DNA from: Nitrosomonas communis
GTDB lineage: Bacteria; Pseudomonadota; Gammaproteobacteria; Burkholderiales; Nitrosomonadaceae
Assembly: GCF_024102715.1 (NCBI RefSeq)
Contig: NZ_JAGFJM010000081.1
Span: forward strand, 34,533 to 98,532
Length of the DNA stretch: 64,000 nucleotides
Direction of reading: 5' to 3'
Under the pieces are notes generated by a model. The model was not told the origin of the DNA, ran no database searches, and saw only the letters and a list, made by a program, of their open reading frames with translations. The translations under genes and the position numbers were made by a program. Below are positions 14,700-24,068 of the stretch, one piece after another; within the stretch, counting starts at the first letter, position 1; each line of letters opens with the position of its first letter.

Positions 14700-16068
14700 C
14701 GGTCTTATGGGTCAATGATCTATCTTTCTTCCAGTTTTGAACAGTGCGGTCAGTTACCCCTAAGAGCTGGGCAGCCTGTTGCGTATTACCGTTTACTTGC
14801 TCCAACACGATACGGAACGCCGTCTCTTCAGTGTTCCGGCTAATGGCCTTAAGTCCTACGCCGCGATTCAGCGCGATACGTATCGCACGTTCGAAGCCCG
14901 TGTCGCGCCATTCTTTCCAGTCCTCCGTCCACATTGGCCGATCATCTGGCGGAATGCAACCCACCGTGATAGCACCTTTTCCAGCGTGACGACATAGCAT
15001 GCGGGCAATGACTTGCTTGAGATCGCGCACATTACCGGGATATTCACGGCGCAACAAGTATTCCTGCACGGGGGCATCCAACTCGGGTGGATCTTGATCA
15101 GGGTAGCTAACCTTCAGGAAGTGGCTGGCCAATGGCAGAATGTCCTCAGAGCGCGCCCGCAAGGGGGGCAAATGGCAGACATAACTGGCGATACGATAGT
15201 AGAGGTCGGCGCGGAATTCGCCGCGCTGAACCTGCGCCCAGAGATCACGATTAGTGGCACAAACCAAACGAAAAGAAGTACGCTGCCAAGCGTTGCCGCC
15301 GACGCGTTTAAAGGTATGTTCCTGGATGACACGCAGCAACTGGGTTTGTAAGGTAAGTGATAATTCCCCTACTTCATCGAGAAACAGGGTGCCGCCGTTT
15401 GCCAGCGCAAACACACCGTCACGCGAGGATGCCGCACCCGTAAAGGCACCCCGCTCATGGCCGAAGAACTCGCTGCCGGACAATTCCGGGACAATGGTCG
15501 TGCAGTCCAGAATGACCAGATCGCCTTTGTCGGGGCGGGGGTCCAGGGTATGGATGAGATTCGCCAGCAATTCTTTGCCTGTGCCACTTTCACCGAGGAC
15601 CAAAACCGAAGCATCGGTAAAATGGGCCACCTCTACGACTTGACGCAGAATCGTTTTCAAAGCTTGGCTTTCTCCCACTAGCACATTCTGTACGAGGGGT
15701 GAATGCACCATGCGATCCACCGCCTCCCAGCGTTGGAGGCGAGAAATGATCTCGTGGATTATCGTATGCCATCCCGAACCCACCAAAATATCTGCGGCAC
15801 CTGCTTCCAATAGCTGCCAGACGGCATCGCTCGGCATGGCCGCATCACAACAGACAAGAATTTGTATTTGGCCGTTTCGGCTCAGTTCGTGGAGCTGTTG
15901 GCAGATTTTTGGCGTGACTTCATTACTGAAGATCACACCAGGATAAGTGGAAAGATAATCATCATGGTCTTGTACATCGATGCCCTGCCGGATCAAAAGA
16001 TCCGTCATTTCACGCGCAATTTGTTGCTGATATCCACTCAACCAATGAACCCAGACTTTGATAGCCAT
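14686..16068 (-). CDS. sigma-54-dependent transcriptional activator with degenerate receiver-like domain
   Basis: The central AAA+ domain of this 460-residue protein is complete: Walker A GESGTGKE (159-166), the sigma-54-contacting GAFTGA loop (207-212), Walker B GGTLFLDE (225-232) and an R-finger region. The C-terminal Fis-type helix-turn-helix is FRIVLEQVNGNTQQAAQLLG followed by VTDRTVQNWKK. Residues 1-115 resemble a response-regulator receiver by pattern (LEAGAADILVGSG), but the N-terminal acidic pair and the phospho-acceptor aspartate are not visible, so activation probably does not use phosphorylation. The gene faces the island, and the island carries a consensus sigma-54 promoter, so this is very likely its activator. 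Confidence 0.9.
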   Translation of the reverse strand: MAIKVWVHWLSGYQQQIAREMTDLLIRQGIDVQDHDDYLSTYPGVIFSNEVTPKICQQLHELSRNGQIQILVCCDAAMPSDAVWQLLEAGAADILVGSGWHTIIHEIISRLQRWEAVDRMVHSPLVQNVLVGESQALKTILRQVVEVAHFTDASVLVLGESGTGKELLANLIHTLDPRPDKGDLVILDCTTIVPELSGSEFFGHERGAFTGAASSRDGVFALANGGTLFLDEVGELSLTLQTQLLRVIQEHTFKRVGGNAWQRTSFRLVCATNRDLWAQVQRGEFRADLYYRIASYVCHLPPLRARSEDILPLASHFLKVSYPDQDPPELDAPVQEYLLRREYPGNVRDLKQVIARMLCRHAGKGAITVGCIPPDDRPMWTEDWKEWRDTGFERAIRIALNRGVGLKAISRNTEETAFRIVLEQVNGNTQQAAQLLGVTDRTVQNWKKDRSLTHKTEQFL

Positions 16069-16525
16069 ATCAAACCTCCCGTACCCACTATTCTCGGATA
16101 GAAAAATAACGCTTAAATAAAGAAGGGAATAGAAGTGTGTTTATATCAGCCAGGTTCCAGAGGGGTTGCAATGAGCGGCGCGTTGTCCTGCCTCTCCTTG
16201 ATAGTCGTGACGTCCATAGCCTCCTTCGCAAGATGAGTGTGGGAAAGTGAGAAATACTATCGCCTCGTGGCACGTAATATTGAGTCAGATATTGCCCAGG
16301 TGGCAGAGACAAAAAACCTTATACATGCCGTTTTAGGTTCTACTACGCCGATAGGTTATCGAAATACACTCTTCAGAAAAATACGTGCAAACACGTAAGA
16401 GGCATACTCATTTGATGAAAGGTTTTTTGTGGACAAAGACAGGTTAAAGGTAATTATGTCACTGATTTCCTGATATAATCCTTTGTTTTTTTACATCTTC
16501 AGCTTAATTCTTAGGGACTTACCAT
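16069..16525. other. divergent intergenic region regulator / typA
   Basis: This stretch of 457 bp has no convincing gene. It contains the typA promoter, a 6-bp inverted repeat TACGTG-CAAA-CACGTA at 16382-16397, and a TGGCACG at 16268 that lacks a properly spaced GC and is not called as sigma-54. Confidence 0.6.
16471..16479 (+). promoter_or_regulatory. extended -10 promoter of typA
   Basis: TGATATAAT fits the extended -10 form TGn-TATAAT. No good -35 hexamer is seen 17 bases upstream, as is common for extended -10 promoters. Predicted transcription start is near 16486, about 40 bases before typA. Confidence 0.6.
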
Positions 16526-18340
16526 ATGTCACGCCCACTCCGTAACATCGCTATTATTGCTCACGTCGATCATGGCAAAACCACAATGGTAGACAAACTG
16601 CTGCATCAGGCAGGGACATTTGCCGCGCATCAGCATGTCGCTGAACGTGTCATGGATTCCAACGATATCGAACGCGAGCGGGGTATTACAATTTTTTCCA
16701 AGAATTGTGCGGTCGATTACGAAGGAGTGCATATCAATATTGTTGATACACCAGGGCATGCGGATTTTGGCGGAGAGGTCGAGCGTGTGTTATCGATGGT
16801 GGATGGCGTGTTGTTGCTGGTGGATGCCGTGGAAGGTCCCATGCCACAAACGCGTTTTGTCACCAAAAAGGCATTGGCACTGGGGTTACGGCCTATTGTG
16901 GTAATCAACAAGATCGATCGTCCGGGTGCGCGGCCGGATTGGGTGATCAATCACACCTTTGATCTGTTTGATAAACTGAATGCAACCGAAGCGCAACTGG
17001 ATTTTCCGGTGGTGTATGCGTCTGCGCTCAATGGTTACGCCACGCTTGATCCGAAACAAACTAGCCCGGATATGCGCCCGCTGTTCGAAACCATTCTCAA
17101 GCATGTGCCAGAGCCTACAGGTAATCCTGATGAACCGTTGCAATTACAAATCAGTGCGCTTGATTATTCGAGCTTTGTTGGTCGAATAGGTGTAGGGCGG
17201 ATTACACGCGGCCGTCTCAAGCCAGCCCAGGATGTGATGGTGATGACAGGAAACCAAACACCCAAAAAAGCGCGCGTCAATCAAGTGTTCGGTTTTCGTG
17301 GCCTTGAGCGCGTCCCGCTGAGTGAAGCGTCAGCTGGTGATATTGTCCAGATCAATGGCATTGAAGAACTCAGCATTGGCACTACCCTGGCGGATATCGA
17401 TCACCCCGAGGCGTTGCCGATGCCGAAGGTGGATGAACCGACCTTGTCCATGACTTTTCAGGTCAATACCTCGCCCTTTGCGGGCAAGGAAGGAAAATTT
17501 GTCACTAGCCGGCAGCTGCGTGAACGGCTGGAAAAAGAGCTGCTAACCAATGTCGCCCTCAAGTTGGAAGAAACCAGCGAGACTGATTCGTTCCTGGTTT
17601 CCGGCCGCGGGGAATTGCATTTGACTATATTGCTGGAGAATATGCGGCGAGAAGGTTATGAGCTGGCTGTCTCGCGTCCGCGAGTGGTCATTCGTGAAAT
17701 TGATGGTGAAAAATGTGAGCCTTTCGAAGTGCTCACGGTGGATGTCGATGAGGAAAACCAGGGTGCCGTGATGGAGGCGCTCGGTGCGCGCCGCGGTGAT
17801 TTACTCGATATGGTATCGGATGGACATGGCCGGGTCAGGCTCGATTACCGGATTCCTGCCCGCGGTTTGATTGGTTTCCAATCGGAATTCATGACCATGA
17901 CGCGGGGCACCGGCATGATGAGTCATGTCTTTGATGAATATGCGCCGATGCGACCGGAAATCGCAGCGCGCAGAAATGGCGTGCTGATTTCTGCCGAGTA
18001 TGGTGAAGCTGTGGCCTACGCGCTGTGGAAACTGCAGGAACGTGGCCGCATGTTCGTCAGCCCGGGCGATCCGGTTTATGAAGGCATGGTGATCGGTATT
18101 CACAGCCGTGACAATGATCTAGTGGTCAATCCAATCAAAGGCAAGCAATTGACCAACATCCGTGCATCGGGCCATGATGAGGCGGTTGTATTGACGCCGC
18201 CCATTCAATTGACGCTGGAATCTGCCATAGAATTTATTGCCGATGACGAATTAGTGGAAATTACGCCAAAAAGCATACGCATACGTAAACGCCTGTTGCT
18301 GGAGCATGAACGTAAAAAAGCGTCACGCTCCGCAGCATAA
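16526..18340 (+). CDS. typA: ribosome-binding GTPase TypA/BipA
   Basis: TypA is an EF-G-like translational GTPase that acts in 50S subunit assembly and stress adaptation. The 604-residue length is normal. G-domain motifs are intact: [13 protein letters not shown] (11-23), the RGITI switch, [12 protein letters not shown] and [10 protein letters not shown]. Domains II, III and V follow, and the C-terminal region includes the TypA-typical TRGTGMM and [15 protein letters not shown]. It is preceded by an extended -10 promoter, with TTAGGGACTTACC ahead of the ATG. Confidence 0.97.
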   Translation: MSRPLRNIAIIAHVDHGKTTMVDKLLHQAGTFAAHQHVAERVMDSNDIERERGITIFSKNCAVDYEGVHINIVDTPGHADFGGEVERVLSMVDGVLLLVDAVEGPMPQTRFVTKKALALGLRPIVVINKIDRPGARPDWVINHTFDLFDKLNATEAQLDFPVVYASALNGYATLDPKQTSPDMRPLFETILKHVPEPTGNPDEPLQLQISALDYSSFVGRIGVGRITRGRLKPAQDVMVMTGNQTPKKARVNQVFGFRGLERVPLSEASAGDIVQINGIEELSIGTTLADIDHPEALPMPKVDEPTLSMTFQVNTSPFAGKEGKFVTSRQLRERLEKELLTNVALKLEETSETDSFLVSGRGELHLTILLENMRREGYELAVSRPRVVIREIDGEKCEPFEVLTVDVDEENQGAVMEALGARRGDLLDMVSDGHGRVRLDYRIPARGLIGFQSEFMTMTRGTGMMSHVFDEYAPMRPEIAARRNGVLISAEYGEAVAYALWKLQERGRMFVSPGDPVYEGMVIGIHSRDNDLVVNPIKGKQLTNIRASGHDEAVVLTPPIQLTLESAIEFIADDELVEITPKSIRIRKRLLLEHERKKASRSAA

Positions 18341-18369
18341 GTTATCTTTCACCAACCTTATTTGCTGGC

Positions 18370-19014
18370 ATGAATGAGCGCACGCTGTGGTACATAGCTG
18401 ATCCCATGTGTTCCTGGTGTTGGGGGTTTTCGCCTGTGATCGAGGCAATCAGGCATGAATATGGTGAGCGCTTGGCAATCAGGCTGGTCGTGGGCGGGTT
18501 GCGTTCTGGCACAACCGAACCGCTTGCACCCGAAAAGCGCGCTGAGATATTGCATCACTGGCATAGCGTACAGCAGATGACCGGGCAGTCCTTTAAATTT
18601 GAAGGCGCCCTGCCGCAAGGCTTCATTTACGATACCGAGCCAGCCTGCCGTGCTGTAGTCAGTGCTTCACTCATTGATTCATCGTATACCTTTCCGCTGC
18701 TAGTTGCTGTTCAATATGCCTTTTACGCCGAACAGGCTGATGTGACACAAGTGGAAGTGTTGATTCAACTGGCAGTGAGTGTGGGTTTCCCTGCTGCGCA
18801 ATTTTCGCAAGTATTTGCCTCGGATGCGGCTAAACAAGTAACCCAACAGCATTTTCGTCAGGCTATTCAGTGGAGAGTACGAGGGTTTCCTACTGTTATC
18901 GGGGAGGATGCTGTCGGCTTTCATTTACTGACTAATGGCTATTGCACCATTGAAACACTACGCCAGCACATAGATACCTGGGTGTTGAACACGAGGAGTT
19001 TGGGGGCGGAGTAA
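18370..19014 (+). CDS. DsbA-family (FrnE-like) thioredoxin-fold protein
   Basis: The 214-residue cytoplasmic protein starts NERTLWYIADPMCSWCWGF, with a CSWC redox motif at residues 14-17, and ends with the thioredoxin-fold QWRVRGFPTVIGEDAVGF, whose cis-proline lies in RGFPTVI. The pattern matches the FrnE/HCCA-isomerase-like branch of DsbA proteins, which in some bacteria contribute to oxidative-stress tolerance. There is no signal peptide, so periplasmic disulfide formation is unlikely. It lies 29 bp after typA on the same strand and may be cotranscribed. Confidence 0.85.
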   Translation: MNERTLWYIADPMCSWCWGFSPVIEAIRHEYGERLAIRLVVGGLRSGTTEPLAPEKRAEILHHWHSVQQMTGQSFKFEGALPQGFIYDTEPACRAVVSASLIDSSYTFPLLVAVQYAFYAEQADVTQVEVLIQLAVSVGFPAAQFSQVFASDAAKQVTQQHFRQAIQWRVRGFPTVIGEDAVGFHLLTNGYCTIETLRQHIDTWVLNTRSLGAE

Positions 19015-19234
19015 TTTAATGCTTAATTTTTAATTTATCTCCAATTTCCCTAAGTTTAGCCGTGATTTGATCTTCTGATTAACCACCTAGCAATAACGGG
19101 GTGACGCTGACGTTGCTATTTGATTAGGATCGCCAGCTTTCTTGACGATCCAGTAACATGCTCTGATCAGGAATTGGTAAGTTTAGTCAGACACGGAAGA
19201 ATTCCTTCAGTTTTTGCGTTTACAACTGCATATG

Positions 19235-20377
19235 TCATGTATATTTTGGCGCATACTTAGTTTCAAGTAAGCAATTCAATCGAATACTAATCCACCTGCG
19301 AGCAGGCATTTCCAGAGATCGATAGCTCCAAGCTGAAATCGGAATAATCAAACCTGTTAAACAGGCAACGAATATCGCCGACCCCGGTATACTGCTTTGT
19401 AACGGTAATCCTGTATAGTATTCCCAATCTTTCTGTGCAATGAATTTGATGAGATAATGCCACATGTAAATTGAGTATGAAAATAATCCAATAGTATGAA
19501 TATGGCGCGTTGCGAGCCAATTGCATAAAGAGCCACGATCTTCCCATGTAACCAAGACGATCAGTGCCATTAAACTGATGGAAATAACATCGGGCACGCC
19601 AAAGTGTAGTGTCAGCAAAAGGGTAATGCTTGCTGTGATTTGAATGTGCGTTAAGCATTTCTCCGAGAGAGCAGAAATCGTTTGGCGGCCCAGGAACAAC
19701 ACGATGCCAATTGAGAAAGCTGATGTAGCGCGTACAACAGAGAAACGAAAATTCTCATCTACATCGCCACTGGTAATAAGGTGAAAACCATAATAAAGCA
19801 ACACGATACATAACAACGCAATCAAGGCTAGTTTTCGACTACCGCTATCCATGGTAAGAAGAGTCGCAAAGATCAGATAACAAAAAAATTCTGCGCTGAG
19901 AGACCATGATGGAAAGTTCCACGTTACCCAGTCAAACATACCCCAGGCATGAACAAGGAATAGATTGGCTAGCAGGGAATCAGGGCTTCGCAAGGAACCA
20001 TCAAACACGCAACAGAATGTTCCATTCTGGCTCCAGCTAATCAATGCAACGGTGATAAAGAATAAAAATACAGCTATAAGCGATATCAGGTGCAATGGAT
20101 ATATTCGGGCAAAACGAGCAATCAAATAGTGAGTAATGTCGCGAAAAGTGCGGCGTTCAGGATGTTCGATGCCATAAACATATGACAATACAAACCCACT
20201 GAGGATAAAGAAAAAATCTACCCAGAGATAACCTTTTGCAAGAAAAAATGTCACTTCATCTGGATGAATTGATGGGTGGAAAAAGGAACGAAAATGGACG
20301 AGGACGACTATCAAAGCTGCCAAGCCTCGTAGGGCAGTATGAGAACGAATCTCACTCTTGTTTGATATCGGAGTCAT
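19235..20377 (-). CDS. acyltransferase 3 family integral membrane protein
   Basis: The 380-residue protein has about ten hydrophobic segments and the family's N-terminal pattern SHTALRGLAALIVVLVHF with the presumed catalytic histidine, then GYLWVDFFFILSGFVLSYVYG. These proteins O-acylate exported sugars, lipopolysaccharide or lipids in the inner membrane. The gene is clearly richer in A+T than its neighbours and is flanked by a large gap, suggesting acquisition by transfer. No glycan-synthesis genes are adjacent, so the acceptor is unknown. Confidence 0.85.
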   Translation of the reverse strand: MTPISNKSEIRSHTALRGLAALIVVLVHFRSFFHPSIHPDEVTFFLAKGYLWVDFFFILSGFVLSYVYGIEHPERRTFRDITHYLIARFARIYPLHLISLIAVFLFFITVALISWSQNGTFCCVFDGSLRSPDSLLANLFLVHAWGMFDWVTWNFPSWSLSAEFFCYLIFATLLTMDSGSRKLALIALLCIVLLYYGFHLITSGDVDENFRFSVVRATSAFSIGIVLFLGRQTISALSEKCLTHIQITASITLLLTLHFGVPDVISISLMALIVLVTWEDRGSLCNWLATRHIHTIGLFSYSIYMWHYLIKFIAQKDWEYYTGLPLQSSIPGSAIFVACLTGLIIPISAWSYRSLEMPARRWISIRLNCLLETKYAPKYT

Positions 20378-21255
20378 AAAAAACCTTTCAGTAATAATTA
20401 ATATCTTGCATCCTGTGATGGCAAGGTTTTTTTGATTTTTAAAAATGCATTAATTTAGCTTTGACAGCTATCACAGGTTGGTCGAATATTTGTTTATTTG
20501 AATCTAATCTCAGTATTTTGTTGTATGAAATTAGAATACCGATGAAAAATAAAACCTTTTGACTTACAGTCAGCTGGTAAGCGCTATCGGGCTAATTGGC
20601 TTATAGACAAGCGATCGTGATTACCGTATCGCTTCCATTGTCATTGCGCCAGGATCATCGGAAAGATTTCTGCTATTACAACTGCATAGAATGCAACTTG
20701 ATTTCTATCCAATTGGCAAGAATCGTTAATAAGAATATTTCTAAAAGTATTATTGAAGACGAAGGTATTAATTGGTCGCCGCCTTTCCAGCGACGATGCA
20801 TGGACTTAAGAGCCTGTGGTAAATATGTTGATATTACGCTACTCAACACATAATTCTTGTTTTTCTGTCTTCTTATGAATTTAGATGCTAAATTTTCCAG
20901 GTTATCAAAATATATTGTTATCAATAAACTTACCTCCTTTTTCAAATAAATGTAATGCAACCATTTACTTCTCCAAAATGTTTATAGAGGAGAGTCAGAC
21001 TAAATTAATCTACTACTTATTCAGATAAATAACAACGAAAGCAACAGCTGCGATAACGGGTGTCATCCACAAATATCAATGGTAGACTCCAGTTTGTGTG
21101 TAAGTGCTGAATGATCGAAGTCTGCATCAGAGATGTATAATATTTTGTTTTAATTGTAAATTTCGAGAACTTGTTCTGATCATTCCTGTGTTGGATAACC
21201 AATCGAACTTTCAGTACATTCGGTCTCGATAAAAAAGAGTATTTATTTTTTCCTA
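20378..21255. other. AT-rich region without a convincing gene
   Basis: Short opposing frames at 20596-20853 (plus) and 20676-20960 (minus) overlap each other, lack recognisable motifs and have no clear ribosome-binding sites. The stretch may contain decayed mobile DNA next to the AT-rich acyltransferase gene, but no terminal repeats or transposase motifs are legible. Confidence 0.5.
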
Positions 21256-21261
21256 TATACT

Positions 21262-21354
21262 GCCTACGGAGTTCATTCCCGTGTAGGCGTCAATATTGCC
21301 CGACTTGCCGGTTCATCGTGAATACGGAAACCGGGTCACCTAAGTCGGGGCAGA
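21262..21354 (+). ncRNA. structured 5' leader of the Na+/H+ antiporter gene, candidate cation riboswitch
   Basis: The 100 bases before the antiporter gene fold into nested stems. GCCTAC (21262-21267) pairs with GTAGGC (21283-21288). TGCC-CGACTT (21297-21306) pairs with AAGTCGG-GGCA (21342-21352, one bulged G). Inside it, CCGGTT (21308-21313) pairs with AACCGG (21329-21334). The ribosome-binding site GGAG follows directly. Structured leaders of the nhaA-I/nhaA-II and DUF1646 types, reported as Li+ and Na+ riboswitches, precede such antiporters in proteobacteria. Assignment to a specific class is from memory and needs a covariance-model search. Confidence 0.55.
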
Positions 21355-21366
21355 TGGAGTGGAGTC

Positions 21367-23847
21367 ATGCACGAATCTGAACTGGGCCATACCGTTGCCG
21401 GACTCGTTGGATTGCTGATTATTGCCGCGGTGACGCAAGAGCTGTGTAAACGCTTCAAGCTGCCACTCACCATCATGCTGGTGCTGGTTGGAAGCGGTTT
21501 GGCATGGATTGCTGAGCATTTTTCCGGCTATGCTGGTCTGCTCCCTGCCTTTGAGCTGACGCCCGACTTGGTGCTGTATGTCTTCCTGCCCACACTGATC
21601 TTCGAATCGGCTCTGAGCCTGGATGTGCGCCAACTGCAGCGTAACCTGTTGCCAGTATTGACACTTGCTGTTCCCGGCTTGTTGTTATCCACCGGCATCA
21701 TCGGCGTGCTGGTATGGCTGGCGACGCCGCTGGAGCCCGCCCCCGCCTTGTTGCTGGGTGCTATTCTGAGCGCCACCGACCCGGTGGCAGTGATTTCGCT
21801 GTTCAAGCAGCTAGGCACGCCCGGGCGCCTCACCGTGCTCGTGGAAGGAGAGAGCTTGCTGAACGACGCCACGGCGCTAGTGCTCGCGCGGTTGCTGGTA
21901 GGGATTATCGTCGCCGGCAGCATCTCCATGGGCACGGTCGCGGCAGGCACGCTTGACTTCGTTGTGGTGTTCTTCGGCGGAATGATCGTCGGCTGGTTCT
22001 TGGCGCTGGTAGTGAGTTGGGCGATCGGACATGTTGAGGGTGATGCTTTCATCGAGATTACGCTAACGACGGTGCTCGCTTACTGCTCGTTCCTGATCGC
22101 CGAGGAGGTGTTCCACGTGAGCGGCATCATGGCCACGATGGCTGCCGGGATCACTCTGGCTGGCTGGGGCCGTGCCAAGATCTCGCCTTCCATCGCCGAG
22201 TACATGGAGCACTTCTGGCAATACTTGGCGTTCTTGGCAAATGCGCTAATCTTCCTGCTGGTGGGGCTGCAGATTAATCTGCTGGCGCTGTGGCATGAGG
22301 CCGACATCCTCCTGTGGGTAGTGCTGGCGATGTTGCTGTCGCGTTTCATCGTGATTTACGGCCTGGTACCGCTGGTCAGCAGAATTCCTGGTGCCGAGGT
22401 GGTGCAGCGTGATTATCAGACAGTGATGTTCTGGGGTGGATTGCGCGGCGCTATCGCTTTGGCCATTGTACTCAGCTTGCCACGTTTCGAGTATTCGGCG
22501 CTGCTAGAAACACTGGTCATGGGCGCTGTGCTGTTCACCTTGGTGGTGCAAGGATTGACCATGGAATGGCTGATTCGATTCCTGAAGCTCAACAAGTCGC
22601 CGCTGGCAGACCGCCTTGCCTACGAGGAAGGCCTGCTGCATGCTCAGCAGCACTTGCTGGCGGAGATTCCGGCGCTGGAAGCACAGATCCATTTTTCACC
22701 ACGTATTGCCGAGCACTTGAAGGAGCAATGCCAGAAAAACATCGATACTGTCATGCGCGACATCCAGGCGCTCAGTAGAGAGTTGAAGGAGGACGAGGAC
22801 TATCACCTGCTGCTCACGCGCTGCCTCGCCAAGGAGAAGAGTAACTACTACCAGATGTTTTGCGATGGTCACCTCACGGAACGCTCGTTTCGCGAGCTCG
22901 ATCACCTGGTTACGGGGCAGATCAACAGCCTGCGCTTCCTGAATCGGCTGCCTAAAGACAGCTTTGGTCGCTTCAGCAGCAAACGCATCCATCGCACCCT
23001 GGTACATTGGCTTGGCAGAATCCCAATACTGGCCGGCATCGTGCAGCGGATGCGCATCACTCGCATGACGCTAGACTACGATACCGCCTGGGGCCGCGTG
23101 CAGGCTGGTGCCCGGGTTTTGGAGGCACTCGATGACATTGCCTCCAGTTTGTGCGTGTCGCCTGACACCGTCAGTCGCATCCGGCAACTGCTGGGGCATT
23201 GGCATGAGGGTGCCCGGGAGTTGCTCGGCGAAATGGCCGAACAGTTCCCTGAGTTCGTTGAGGCGATGCAGATGCGCATGGGCGAGCGGCTGGCGGTGCT
23301 GGCGAGTATCGAGGCGATCGAGTCGCTGGCCCACGGCGGCACTCTGCCGGAAGCCGTCGCCGGGCAACTGATCGTGCAACAGCGCAACCGGTTGCGTAAG
23401 CTGCGTGGCCCGGTAGGGACTGCCTTGAAGGTGCCGACTCTTGAGTTGCTGCGCCGCACAGCGATCATCCGCGACCTGCCGAATCAAGAATTCGAAGAGC
23501 TTGTGCACCGATTGATTCGGCACACTGTCCCGCGCCACGAGATGCTGATCCATCCTGGCGAACGCGTTTCCTCGCTGTTCTTGATCGCACGCGGCGCGGT
23601 AGCCGTGTACGAGCAGCGGCAAGACAAAAAGACGCCTCTCGCCACGTATCAGGCTGGTGACTGCTTCGGCGGGGAGTCGTTCGCGCATAATCCGCTGCTC
23701 GCTGCCCAGGCGATGATTCCCTCGTCTATTTATGAGCTGTGCAAATCTGACTTCGATGCGTTGTGTGAGCGTCACCCCAGCATCAAGTTGCAGCTGACGC
23801 AGTTGCAGGAACAGAGCACAGTTGCGGGTGAGACGACGAAGTCCTGA
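21367..23847 (+). CDS. CPA1 (NhaP-type) Na+/H+ antiporter with C-terminal cyclic-nucleotide-binding-like domain
   Basis: The 826-residue protein exchanges monovalent cations for protons at the inner membrane. Residues about 1-410 form the twelve-helix transporter, with the family's ATDPVAVISLFKQLG (from residue 136), the ion-binding ND in GESLLNDATALVL (about 161-173) and MFWGGLRGAIALAIVLSLP. A soluble helical region (about 420-690) follows. Residues about 700-800 form a cNMP-binding fold (MLIHPGERVSSLFLIARGAV, GDCFGGESF). Such long NhaP/SOS1-like proteins are thought to be regulated by the cytoplasmic part. A structured RNA leader lies immediately upstream. The gene is more GC-rich than the flanking AT-rich stretch. 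Confidence 0.92.
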   Translation: MHESELGHTVAGLVGLLIIAAVTQELCKRFKLPLTIMLVLVGSGLAWIAEHFSGYAGLLPAFELTPDLVLYVFLPTLIFESALSLDVRQLQRNLLPVLTLAVPGLLLSTGIIGVLVWLATPLEPAPALLLGAILSATDPVAVISLFKQLGTPGRLTVLVEGESLLNDATALVLARLLVGIIVAGSISMGTVAAGTLDFVVVFFGGMIVGWFLALVVSWAIGHVEGDAFIEITLTTVLAYCSFLIAEEVFHVSGIMATMAAGITLAGWGRAKISPSIAEYMEHFWQYLAFLANALIFLLVGLQINLLALWHEADILLWVVLAMLLSRFIVIYGLVPLVSRIPGAEVVQRDYQTVMFWGGLRGAIALAIVLSLPRFEYSALLETLVMGAVLFTLVVQGLTMEWLIRFLKLNKSPLADRLAYEEGLLHAQQHLLAEIPALEAQIHFSPRIAEHLKEQCQKNIDTVMRDIQALSRELKEDEDYHLLLTRCLAKEKSNYYQMFCDGHLTERSFRELDHLVTGQINSLRFLNRLPKDSFGRFSSKRIHRTLVHWLGRIPILAGIVQRMRITRMTLDYDTAWGRVQAGARVLEALDDIASSLCVSPDTVSRIRQLLGHWHEGARELLGEMAEQFPEFVEAMQMRMGERLAVLASIEAIESLAHGGTLPEAVAGQLIVQQRNRLRKLRGPVGTALKVPTLELLRRTAIIRDLPNQEFEELVHRLIRHTVPRHEMLIHPGERVSSLFLIARGAVAVYEQRQDKKTPLATYQAGDCFGGESFAHNPLLAAQAMIPSSIYELCKSDFDALCERHPSIKLQLTQLQEQSTVAGETTKS

Positions 23848-24068
23848 GGGATACTGAGCATGTTAGCGCCGCGCGGGCAACGTCGAATGGATCAGTAACA
23901 GACCAGCCTATTCTGATCGTCCTTGCAATTTGATTCTAGATAATCCGGTCAGCTCATATGCTACAGGTCTGGACAGTTTGTTTGCTGCACTTTCCCATTT
24001 CAATTGCGTACCATGCTTGAATCGGCGCTATAATTATTCCTTTTTCTCAATACAGATGATTTATTGAT

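Noticed and set aside
4335-16068. Contractile injection system or prophage origin for the island
   Set aside because: No sheath, tube, baseplate, ATPase or phage structural genes are visible; only cargo-like proteins are present.
16268-16283. TGGCACG followed by ATTGAG as a second sigma-54 promoter
   Set aside because: The distance from GG to the putative -12 is wrong and the invariant GC is missing.
20596-20960. Opposing open frames of 85 and 94 codons in the AT-rich gap
   Set aside because: They overlap each other and lack motifs, codon bias or ribosome-binding sites.
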